A stretch of DNA of 37,818 nt, taken from the NCBI GenBank assembly GCA_964600345.1, contig CAZRKA010000009.1, positions 1 through 37,818 on the forward strand. The letters are read 5' to 3'. Shown here one piece after another: positions 23,153-30,913 of the stretch. Positions within the stretch are counted from its first letter, which is position 1. The number at the start of each line of letters is the position of its first letter. The notes beneath the pieces are model-generated. The model was given only the letters and a program-made list of their open reading frames with translations. It searched no databases and was not told where the DNA came from. The position numbers were made by a program, and so were the translations under genes. Source of the stretch: JABMMZ01 sp964600345. GTDB lineage: Bacteria > Bacteroidota > Bacteroidia > NS11-12g > UBA955.

Positions 23153-26100
23153 TTATTGAGCGACGATTTCATTATTTGATGTGAAATATTTTTTCAGTGC
23201 CTTTTCTCCAAATCTGTAAAATACAACCGGCGTAATAATAATATCCAACAATGTTGAACTCACCAATCCACCGAGTATGACAGTTGCAACAGGATATAAA
23301 ATCTCCTTTCCGGGAGCCTGTGCATCGAGCGTCAAAGGTATTAGCGCCAGCGCCGCAACCAGCGCAGTCATCATTACAGGAACGAGGCGCTCCAGTGATC
23401 CCCTGATGATCATTTCCCTGCTGAATTTCTCTCCTTCGTGTTCTATCAAATGAATATAATGTGAAATCATCATGATACCATTGCGGGATGCTATTCCTGT
23501 CAGGGTAATGAAACCCACCAGCGTGGCGATGGAAAACACGCCGCCTGTCAGCATCACTGCAACCACACTGCCAATTAATGCGAGAGGAATATTTAACATG
23601 ATTTGCAGGACTATGACCGAAGAACGGAAATGCGCAAACAAAACGATGAATATTCCTATCAATGAAAAGGCGCTTAAAAACAAAACTGTACGTGATGCAT
23701 TTTGCTGACTTTCATACTGCCCACCGAAGGTAACATAATAACCCTGAGGCAATTTAAGATCATCATTAATTTTAGCTTGCATTTCTTTTACCGTGCTGCC
23801 CAAATCCCTGCCTTGTACATTACAACTTACCACAATTCTTCTCTGCGTATTTTCGTGGTAAATACTGTTTTGGGATGGTGCATTTTCTATCGTCGCGATT
23901 TGTTCCAAAGGAATGAGATTACCGTTTGGACCATCAATCAGCGTATTGCGTATATTGTCCAGATTTGAACGACCTTCATCTGTGGTCCTCAGAAGTATAT
24001 CGAAGTAGTTTTGGTTCTCGATTATCTGCCCCTCGACTTTACCATTGTAAAATATTTCCAGATCCTCAGCTACTTTTCCGGCCTGCAATCCGTAACGTTT
24101 CAGGGCCTCTCTCTGAATTTTAATCTGGAGTTGAGGAACAAGTACCTGTCTCTCCACCTGTGCATCCACCACACCGGGTATGGTTTTAATCAGTTCGTTT
24201 ACTTTTAAGGCATTTGTCCTCAGATCAGTCAGGTCGTTGCCAAAAATCTTAATTGCCACCTGCGCTCTCACACCAGACAATAAATGATCTAAGCGGTGCG
24301 AAATCGGTTGACCGATATTGATATTGACACCTTTCAAAACCGAAAGTTCTTTCCGGATATCCGACTGTATTTCATCCCTGCTTCTTTTTGCATTTTCCCT
24401 GAGCTCAACTTCAATTTCAGAATTACTTACAGGCTCGACATGCTCATCAAGTTCAGCCCTGCCGGTCCTCCTGCTTACATACTCAACTTCGGGTACTTTC
24501 ATCATTAGCTTCTCCGCCATACTGCCAAGTTTATTGCTTTCCTCGAGTGAAGTTCCGGCGGGAGTTGATAAATTTACCGTAAATGAACCCTCATTGAATG
24601 GCGGCAAAAATTCATTGCCAAAAAATGGAATAATACTTACAGAAGCAATGATCAGTATAATGGCTGCTGTTATAATAGGCTTTGTGTGGCTCAATGACCA
24701 TTGTAAAAGCTTTTCATCTTTTCTCTTCAACCATTTGACAAAATTGGTGTCGTGAGAAACATTAGTTTCCGCATTTGATGTTTCTGATGCAAGTTTCCTG
24801 TTTCCGAATAATTTTTTCAACCCGTTCAGACTAAGTATATTTTGACCGGCTTTTTCAGAACCCAGCAGATAACTACAAAGAGCTGGTGTCAGAGAGAGCG
24901 AAACCAGCAAAGATGCAAGAATTGAAGTAATGTAAGCAATGCCAAGCGGTGCAAATATTCTACCTTCCATTCCCTGCAGATAAAAGAGTGGCAAAAAAAC
25001 AAGTACAACAATAATCGTTGCGTAAACAATAGAATTCCTCACCTCACTGCTTGCTTCAAAAATGACCTGTTTTACCGGTTTAGGATTTTCACTTATCCTG
25101 TTTTCCTTTAGTCGTCTGAAAACATTTTCCACATCTACAATTGCATCATCAACCAGTTCGCCTATTGCTATGGCAAGTCCGCCCAATGTCAGTGTATTGA
25201 TGGTAATTCCAAAAGCCTTAAAAATTAATGCCGTGCTAACCAGTGATAAGGGAATTGCGGTTAAAGTGATTATGGTGGTTCTTACATTGGCCAGAAAAAT
25301 AATCAAGATAATGACCACCAGTATAAAGCCATCTCTTAAAGCTTCTTCCACGTTAGTCAGAGAGTGTTCAATGAAATTTTTTTGCTGAAATATTTTTGGA
25401 TTCAGTTTTATATCGCCCGGCAAAGCATGCTGTAATTCTTCGATCGCTTTTTCAACTTCCGCTGTCAGTTCAATTGTGGAGGCACCGGGTTGTTTCTCTA
25501 CTGTCAGTATAACAGAAGGTTTACCGTTAATACTCGCATCCCCTCTTTTGATTGCCGGGCCGAATTTAACCTCGGCCACATCACTTAACAGAACAGGCAG
25601 TCCATCTTTATTGGCAACTACTGTATTTTTTAAATCATCCAGATTATTTGCCCTTCCGATATTCCTGATTAAAACCTCACTGCCATAACTGTTATAGAAT
25701 CCGCCAGTAGTGTTTTGATTGGATGATTGTAAAGTGTTGTCTATATCATCGACAGACAAATTGTACTGCTTTAGCTTTACAGAAGAAATCAAAACCTGAT
25801 ACTGCCGCCGTTCACCTCCAATCGGAATTACCTGAGAAATCCCTTTTATGCTCATCAACCTTCGTCGGATTGTAAAGTCGGCCAGAGTTCTCAAATCGGA
25901 AGCAGAGCTTGAGTCGCTGCTTATCCCAACCATCATTATCTGGCCCATGATGCTGCTAATCGGCCCCATAACCGGCGTTATCCCCTCCGGTAATTTGACA
26001 GACTGCAATCTTTCACTTACCATTTGCCTGGCGCGATAGATATCCGTATTCCAGTCAAACTCTACAAACACCATCCCTATCCCTATCGAAGAAGCACTTC

Positions 26101-26347
26101 TAACCCTTTCTACACCCGGTGCTCCGTTTAAAGATACTTCTACCGGCATCGACACCTGCGTTTCAATTTCCTCTGGGGCCATGCCGTTTGCTTCCAGAAA
26201 AATGGTTACCTGAGGTCTGTTAAGATCGGGCAGCACATCAACCGGTAATTTGATAAATGTGTAAATGCCATACACCAGCAACATGCAGGCAAATACTACA
26301 ACAAACAGTCGGTTTCTCAGCGAAAATTGAATGAGTTGATTAAGCAC
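23153..26347 (-). CDS. CusA/CzcA-type heavy-metal efflux RND permease
   Basis: The 1064-residue protein has the full length of an HME-RND pump: N-terminal helix (13-33, with LPVDVLPDLNRPQV after it), a large periplasmic loop, helices 2-6 (about 338-490), a second large loop, and helices 8-12 (about 895-1055). The signature in helix 4, GGLAIAIGELVDDAIVDVEN (Asp400, Asp401, Glu407), is of the heavy-metal type and holds the acidic proton-relay residues. It would drive metal ions from the periplasm or membrane out through the tripartite complex using proton flow. Substrate is probably Cu(I)/Ag(I) given the neighbours, but GxLVDDA differs from the E. coli CusA form, so divalent ions are possible. 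It is the last gene of the operon starting at 30777. Confidence 0.92.
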   Translation of the reverse strand: MLNQLIQFSLRNRLFVVVFACMLLVYGIYTFIKLPVDVLPDLNRPQVTIFLEANGMAPEEIETQVSMPVEVSLNGAPGVERVRSASSIGIGMVFVEFDWNTDIYRARQMVSERLQSVKLPEGITPVMGPISSIMGQIMMVGISSDSSSASDLRTLADFTIRRRLMSIKGISQVIPIGGERRQYQVLISSVKLKQYNLSVDDIDNTLQSSNQNTTGGFYNSYGSEVLIRNIGRANNLDDLKNTVVANKDGLPVLLSDVAEVKFGPAIKRGDASINGKPSVILTVEKQPGASTIELTAEVEKAIEELQHALPGDIKLNPKIFQQKNFIEHSLTNVEEALRDGFILVVIILIIFLANVRTTIITLTAIPLSLVSTALIFKAFGITINTLTLGGLAIAIGELVDDAIVDVENVFRRLKENRISENPKPVKQVIFEASSEVRNSIVYATIIVVLVFLPLFYLQGMEGRIFAPLGIAYITSILASLLVSLSLTPALCSYLLGSEKAGQNILSLNGLKKLFGNRKLASETSNAETNVSHDTNFVKWLKRKDEKLLQWSLSHTKPIITAAIILIIASVSIIPFFGNEFLPPFNEGSFTVNLSTPAGTSLEESNKLGSMAEKLMMKVPEVEYVSRRTGRAELDEHVEPVSNSEIEVELRENAKRSRDEIQSDIRKELSVLKGVNINIGQPISHRLDHLLSGVRAQVAIKIFGNDLTDLRTNALKVNELIKTIPGVVDAQVERQVLVPQLQIKIQREALKRYGLQAGKVAEDLEIFYNGKVEGQIIENQNYFDILLRTTDEGRSNLDNIRNTLIDGPNGNLIPLEQIATIENAPSQNSIYHENTQRRIVVSCNVQGRDLGSTVKEMQAKINDDLKLPQGYYVTFGGQYESQQNASRTVLFLSAFSLIGIFIVLFAHFRSSVIVLQIMLNIPLALIGSVVAVMLTGGVFSIATLVGFITLTGIASRNGIMMISHYIHLIEHEGEKFSREMIIRGSLERLVPVMMTALVAALALIPLTLDAQAPGKEILYPVATVILGGLVSSTLLDIIITPVVFYRFGEKALKKYFTSNNEIVAQ

Positions 26348-26360
26348 GGCAGATTTATTA

Positions 26361-27323
26361 TTAATGATGGTGCTGTTCAGAGCTGTTTTCTTTACCGCTG
26401 CCCTGTTCTACTTTTATTACAAAATCTGCGGTGTAAATTTTTCCTCCTGATTGAAATTGTAACCAGGCGCGATAGATACCAGGTTTATCGAAAGTGGTAT
26501 GAAGATCAAAATTCCCGTTTTCAACCATAGGATGCACATGTAAATAATCTTTTGACTCCAAACCCACCACAACCATGTGTGCTTTCGCTCCCAGATAATT
26601 TTCCAGGGTACCGGCGTCAAGAACCTTGCCGTCTTTTTTGATGACGCCCTTAAGGTGTTGTAATGATCCGCTGCAAATTTTATCCGAATTAGTCGGAGAA
26701 AGTGTAACCTCAAAACCACCTGTTTTAGATGCAAGTTGAGCTACTGTGTATGTTTTCGTCTGCAGGCTTTTACCCTTTACCTCTATATTGATTTTTTCCA
26801 GATTATGATTTGCTCCGCTGGGTTTATAATCGGCAAACATGATATATTTTCCACCGTTGCCGAATGTATACGGCAGATCATAGCTTCCTGTCGAAGTGTA
26901 TTCCGGGTGCTGATGATCAAACCAGCTTAAGTCATCACTCACCATGATGAAGTGAATTTTCTTTTCGTGTTCAATGTCAAGCGGAACCGCTTCATTTTCT
27001 TTTCCCATAATAAGCGGAGTTAGTGAAAGTACGGTTTGCTTGCCTGCTTCTATCAAGGCAGGATTACTTTTAAAATCCATGCGGTAGGTGTTGCTATTCA
27101 TTTTGCCGGCATTGTCGTTATGTTCCAGCTTCATGCCGCATTTCGGGCAGTTGTCGCCTTCCTTACCTGTTACCTCAGGATGCATGGGGCAGGCATATAT
27201 ATGGTCGCCACTATGCTCCTCAGTTGCATGCTTCTCTTCCTGGTTTGCCGTTTTCGGGTTTTCATTGCACGAAACCATTAATGCAATTGCTGATACGCTC
27301 AGCGTTAAAATTATATTTTTCAT
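26361..27323 (-). CDS. Heavy-metal-binding-domain (HMBD) lipoprotein
   Basis: The 320-residue protein is a predicted lipoprotein (lipobox MVSC, Cys19) with a His-rich linker (KHATEEHSGDH) and then an HMBD zinc-ribbon-like motif YACPMHPEV...NCPKCGMKLE (Cys45, Met47, His48, Cys59, Cys62), as found at the N-terminus of many CusB proteins. The remaining 250 residues look beta-rich (FIMVSDDLSWFDHQHPEY, HMVVVGLESKDYLHVHPM) with conserved HxHP-type histidines, and the chain ends in three histidines. It would bind metal in the periplasm and could hand it to the pump. It lies 13 bases before the permease gene. Confidence 0.8.
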   Translation of the reverse strand: MKNIILTLSVSAIALMVSCNENPKTANQEEKHATEEHSGDHIYACPMHPEVTGKEGDNCPKCGMKLEHNDNAGKMNSNTYRMDFKSNPALIEAGKQTVLSLTPLIMGKENEAVPLDIEHEKKIHFIMVSDDLSWFDHQHPEYTSTGSYDLPYTFGNGGKYIMFADYKPSGANHNLEKINIEVKGKSLQTKTYTVAQLASKTGGFEVTLSPTNSDKICSGSLQHLKGVIKKDGKVLDAGTLENYLGAKAHMVVVGLESKDYLHVHPMVENGNFDLHTTFDKPGIYRAWLQFQSGGKIYTADFVIKVEQGSGKENSSEQHHH

Positions 27324-27339
27324 TTTTATTTGTATTGTT

Positions 27340-27579
27340 TTATTTTACTTCTTCCAGATCCATTTCACATACCGGGCATTTGCCCTGTTCATTGTATACT
27401 TTACCGTGTTCGCAATCCATGGGACATCGGTAACTCAGGTTCGCTGTGTTTTTTGTTTCCGTTTTAGCAGTATCTGTTGTTTCAGATTTTACAGCGTCGG
27501 TTGTTGTGGGCTTTGCATTGCTGCAGGAAGCAAACCACATTGAAGTTAAAAGGCTTAAGGCTATAACTGTTTTATTCAT
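27340..27579 (-). CDS. Small HMBD lipoprotein
   Basis: The 79-residue protein has a lipoprotein signal peptide (FASC, Cys19), a Thr/Lys-rich linker of about 28 residues and an HMBD motif YRCPMDCEHG...GKCPVCEMDLEEV (Cys52, Met54, Cys56, Cys68, Cys71). It has one more cysteine in the first half than the neighbour's motif. A role as a periplasmic copper donor or buffer for the RND complex is the natural reading. It is spaced 18 bases from the adaptor gene and 16 from the next HMBD gene, within the same operon. Confidence 0.8.
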   Translation of the reverse strand: MNKTVIALSLLTSMWFASCSNAKPTTTDAVKSETTDTAKTETKNTANLSYRCPMDCEHGKVYNEQGKCPVCEMDLEEVK

Positions 27580-27597
27580 ATTTATTTGAATTGTATT

Positions 27598-29289
27598 TTA
27601 TTGATTTAAGTGTATCATTTTTAATTGATAGGTGGCATTTGTCACGACGGTTTGATTTTCATCCAGCCCGTTCAGGACAGTGGTATACATGCCGTTATTC
27701 TCTCCGGTAGAAATGTAAACCAGACTGTATTGTTCAGCCGATATTTTTACAAAAACAGCTGGTTTGCCGTTTATTTCTGTAATAGCCGAATTCGGCAATA
27801 CCAGTTCCCGGGCAGATTGCTCGTTAAATACCCTGATGTTCACGAATTCTCCAATCTTAAATTCGCCTTCAGAATTTTCAACTTCAAACAATACCCGTTG
27901 TGACTGATTGCTGACATTGATACTTGGTGTTACCGTCAGTGGTTTAACCTTTCGCGTACTGTGCATGCCTGAACACTCCAGCATAAATTCCTTACCTGCC
28001 TTAACCCTTTCTGCATCTTTATCAAAAACCTGGGCCTCTACATAAACCGTGCTGATATCCGTTATGGATAGCACTTCCTGACCGGCACTAAGTGTAGATC
28101 CTATGATGAGATTGAAATTATCTACCCGACCGCTGATGGGCGCATAAAGAAAATTGATCTTTGAATTGCCGTTACCCTGCGAATTCAATTTTCTGAATTC
28201 GGCCAGGTTTTCAACGGCAGTGGTATACCTTCTTTCAGCTTCATCGAGTTCCTTTTTGGAGACAATATCCGACAGCCCTTTAAGCCGTTCATATTCTTTG
28301 CTTGCAGCTTTCAATTCTGCATTCAATGCACTTTGCTGGGTAAGCCAGCTTACATTTGTACCGGCATCTATATTCTGTTCCAGGGTTGCCAGCAAATCAC
28401 CTTTGCGAACGCTTTGTCCAACTTCTACTTTTAAACTTCTGATTATCCCGGCCTGAGGCGCCTGTATCACAGCTCTGCCATAGGATGTTGGCATCACTGT
28501 TCCGAACAGGTTAACCGAAGGGGAAAAATTGCGTTGCCCTGTCCGCATGGTTCTGACATCAAATAAAAACTGTGTTTCCTTTTCTATGATGATTTGATTA
28601 TTGCTTCCTGAATCAGACTTTCTCTTCACACCGTGTTCTTCGTCTCCGTGTGCATTCAGCGATAAGTGATGGTAGGGAGAGAAAACAAAAACAATCAAAA
28701 GAAATATACTGATACCTGTTTTACCTGCTACTGATTTCCGCCTGATAAACAATCCGAGCAGTAAACCGGCTAAAAGTGCCAGTAATATGTAGAGGTAACT
28801 GAAATTTCCCGATGAGACATTTTCTAAACCGTCGATCTCAGATTGAGGCAAGGCTTTTCCTGTTTCAATGCCACTTAACTTAATAAGATCTGCTCCCGAC
28901 ACTGCGTCAAGAAATACATTTAAACTGTAGGTGCCTTTTTTGGGGAAAACGGTATGCACTTCGTATATACCCGCTTCCTTTTCGACCACTTCAAAACGCT
29001 GAGTTTCCTGATCAGGATTTGACAATTTGATTTTTGCACCGCTTATCGGCTCATTGCTGATGACATTGCTGACAAACAGTTTTAAATGCACTTCCTTACC
29101 GGGTTCTAGTTCTCCATATTTGAGCAGTACTTCATACTTCTCCGAACTTTTTTCGCTTGAGAAATAGGCAGTTGTTGTAAATGTTTTCTGCTCTTCGCCG
29201 TGATCTTCTCCTCCATGGGCCATAAGCCCCGGCACGAATGCGCGCATAAGCATGAATAAGACTGCCAGGGTAATGATTAGTTTTCTCAT
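27598..29289 (-). CDS. CusB-like efflux adaptor with an extra N-terminal envelope domain
   Basis: The 563-residue protein is longer than usual adaptors. Residues 1-24 form a signal peptide ending in a His/Glu-rich stretch (HGGEDHGEEQ). Residues about 36-145 form a beta-rich domain (VHLKLFVSN...ISGAKIKL...GIYEVHTVFPKKGTYSLNVF), and residues 164-182 and 191-205 are two hydrophobic helices with another His-rich stretch (HGDEEHG) after them. The adaptor proper follows (about 230-560): lipoyl halves (IIRSLKVEVGQSVRKGDLLATL and FLYAPISGRVDNFNLIIGSTL), a coiled hairpin between them, then beta-barrel and membrane-proximal parts. It would join the RND pump to the TolC-like channel. Its start overlaps the channel gene by four bases. 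Confidence 0.88.
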   Translation of the reverse strand: MRKLIITLAVLFMLMRAFVPGLMAHGGEDHGEEQKTFTTTAYFSSEKSSEKYEVLLKYGELEPGKEVHLKLFVSNVISNEPISGAKIKLSNPDQETQRFEVVEKEAGIYEVHTVFPKKGTYSLNVFLDAVSGADLIKLSGIETGKALPQSEIDGLENVSSGNFSYLYILLALLAGLLLGLFIRRKSVAGKTGISIFLLIVFVFSPYHHLSLNAHGDEEHGVKRKSDSGSNNQIIIEKETQFLFDVRTMRTGQRNFSPSVNLFGTVMPTSYGRAVIQAPQAGIIRSLKVEVGQSVRKGDLLATLEQNIDAGTNVSWLTQQSALNAELKAASKEYERLKGLSDIVSKKELDEAERRYTTAVENLAEFRKLNSQGNGNSKINFLYAPISGRVDNFNLIIGSTLSAGQEVLSITDISTVYVEAQVFDKDAERVKAGKEFMLECSGMHSTRKVKPLTVTPSINVSNQSQRVLFEVENSEGEFKIGEFVNIRVFNEQSARELVLPNSAITEINGKPAVFVKISAEQYSLVYISTGENNGMYTTVLNGLDENQTVVTNATYQLKMIHLNQ

Positions 29290-30557
29290 AATGTTCCGTT
29301 TAAATATTGAATATAAATCAATGATAGATTGTAATTTTTAATGACTTCCTGATAAAGCATCCTCACTTCATTCATGTCGTTGAGGTTGCGCAGATACTCT
29401 GTATATGTTGTACTGCCCGAATTAAAAAACCTTTCGGCGGCACTGCTCAATTCATCCGCGCTTGTAATTATTACCGAACGGTAATTAAACAGCAGATCGC
29501 TGTATGTAAGATAAGAATTGAAAGCTCCCTGCATTTCACTTCTCAATTCCATCATGTCTGATTCCGTTTTATACCTGCTTTCCAGCAGCTTTGCTTTTGC
29601 GGCATTTATGTTCCCATTGTATTGCCAGAACCAGATTGGAATCCTCAACCCGGCATAAAACCTGTTTTCGAAAATCGTCGATTTTTCACCTTGATTCAAA
29701 TACGCAAGTGTAAATCCGGGCAATAATTTTTGTTTTTCAAGACTTACTCTCTGTTCGTCCACAGATACCTGTTGCCTGTCATAAACAAAAGTTAAATTAT
29801 TGATCAGACCTGTATCCGGCAGGTTTATCGTTTCCGTAATAAGAAGTGAATCCGGTATAAAATCCGTTTTAATACCGCTAAGGGCTTGTAACCTGAACAA
29901 GGTCGACTTGTATTCCGATTGTGCCAGGTTATAATTGGTTTTAATCTGCGCCGACTGAACTTTTGCATAAGAAGTCTGCACATAATCGATGCTGCCTGCC
30001 TGAAAAGACCTGATCGCATTTTGTGCAATTATGCGGTAAATACTATCCTGTATCTGCCACATCTTCATCATCTGGTAGCGATACTGCAAATCGGTGTATA
30101 AAACATTAATACGATACCTCAGGTCTAATACAGTATTTTTCAAATCAGTTTCAGCCAGTTTGATATTGCCTTTCTGAACCTTTCGCTGGGCGCCGTATAC
30201 AGTAGGGAAATCAAATATCTGTTGCACCCCCAGAGTATAAAAATTACCGGTAGGGTTTTGCAGAAGTAATTCCGGACTTGGAAGGTTAAAGGCAGATTTC
30301 AGCAATTGCTTTTGCTGATTCAATCCGGCCCCCGACATTTTAATGACAGGGCTATTGTTCAGACTGCTGTCCAGGAGAGTTCTCAACGAGACCCTCTCCT
30401 GAGCAGACAGTGTCTGATAACTGCAGAATGCAATCAGTACGGTTAACTTACAACAAGATTTTCCGGATGGAAGAATCAGGCTCAGCAAAGATTTAATTTT
30501 AATAAGCATTCTATTTAATGTTATGGTTTTACCGTTACTGTTTTGCATAATTATCAT
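29286..30557 (-). CDS. TolC/CusC-family outer-membrane efflux channel protein
   Basis: The 423-residue protein has the long alpha-helical repeats typical of the TolC family: LLDSSLNNSPVIKMSGAGLNQQKQLL at the start, DLRYRINVLYTDLQYRYQMMKMWQIQDS in the first half and AELSSA-like helices with FFNSGSTTYTEYLRNLNDMNEVRMLYQEVIKNYN near the C-terminus. It should form the trimeric channel in the outer membrane. The signal peptide ends at about residue 51 (TLSAQ), leaving a very long N-terminus; internal ATGs (for example at 30509) could be the true start. It overlaps the adaptor gene by four bases and begins 10 bases after the HMA protein gene. Confidence 0.88.
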   Translation of the reverse strand: MIIMQNSNGKTITLNRMLIKIKSLLSLILPSGKSCCKLTVLIAFCSYQTLSAQERVSLRTLLDSSLNNSPVIKMSGAGLNQQKQLLKSAFNLPSPELLLQNPTGNFYTLGVQQIFDFPTVYGAQRKVQKGNIKLAETDLKNTVLDLRYRINVLYTDLQYRYQMMKMWQIQDSIYRIIAQNAIRSFQAGSIDYVQTSYAKVQSAQIKTNYNLAQSEYKSTLFRLQALSGIKTDFIPDSLLITETINLPDTGLINNLTFVYDRQQVSVDEQRVSLEKQKLLPGFTLAYLNQGEKSTIFENRFYAGLRIPIWFWQYNGNINAAKAKLLESRYKTESDMMELRSEMQGAFNSYLTYSDLLFNYRSVIITSADELSSAAERFFNSGSTTYTEYLRNLNDMNEVRMLYQEVIKNYNLSLIYIQYLNGTL

Positions 30558-30567
30558 ATTTTTTGTT

Positions 30568-30777
30568 TCAGATTTGTTCTATTTTAAATCCTGCTGACTT
30601 AACAGCTGCTTCAATTTCTGCTGCGTCTGCCTCATCCGAATTAACGGTCAGGGTTTTCTGAGGCACAGTGGTATCGACGTGCCAGTTGTCTTCACCTACG
30701 GTTTCGTTAAGCGTTTTGGTGACCCTGATTACGCAGGAACTGCAATTGATATTGGTATTGAATTTTTTTGTTTGCAT
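30568..30777 (-). CDS. Small HMA-domain metal-binding protein (copper chaperone-like)
   Basis: The 69-residue protein is a single heavy-metal-associated domain. The metal site is NINCSSC (Cys14, Cys17) followed by the usual helix (VIRVTKTLNETVG), a strand around TLTVNSD and a second helix ending GFKIEQI. It has no signal peptide, so it is cytoplasmic and could deliver Cu(I) to the P-type ATPase or to the regulator. It is the first gene of the efflux operon, with a probable promoter and operator between it and the upstream ATPase gene. Confidence 0.85.
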   Translation of the reverse strand: MQTKKFNTNINCSSCVIRVTKTLNETVGEDNWHVDTTVPQKTLTVNSDEADAAEIEAAVKSAGFKIEQI

Positions 30778-30845
30778 TGATATTTAAGATTGATTGTTGA
30801 TTGTTTCTTTTTCACGGGTGATTCAAATTATTATTTTACATGACG

Positions 30846-30853
30846 CAAATTTA
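30846..30853 (-). promoter_or_regulatory. -7 box TAAATTTG of the HMA/efflux operon
   Basis: TAAATTTG on the minus strand is an exact TAnnTTTG match in the 136-base gap between the ATPase stop and the HMA protein start. The -33 position carries no clear TTTG, which fits a weak, activator- or de-repression-controlled promoter. Confidence 0.5.
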
Positions 30854-30880
30854 TTTTTGACATGAAGATACATTTTTACA

Positions 30881-30896
30881 CTATTCAATTGAATAT
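30881..30896. promoter_or_regulatory. Probable operator palindrome ahead of the metal efflux operon
   Basis: TATTCAATTGAATA (30882-30895) is a perfect 14-bp palindrome. With the base before it, the left arm CTATTCAA is identical to the half-site of the ArsR-gene operator at 2644. It lies about 28 bases upstream of the -7 box, overlapping the -33 region. Confidence 0.5.
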
Positions 30897-30913
30897 TTAT
30901 AATTTTTACAGAT

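Noticed and set aside
24318..24755. 145-codon plus-strand frame opposite the RND permease gene
   Set aside because: Shadow of a conserved gene; Ser-rich composition comes from the opposite strand.
27088..27543. 151-codon plus-strand frame opposite the HMBD lipoproteins
   Set aside because: Shadow frame spanning two real genes and their junction; the hydrophobic look is an artefact of the complementary codons.
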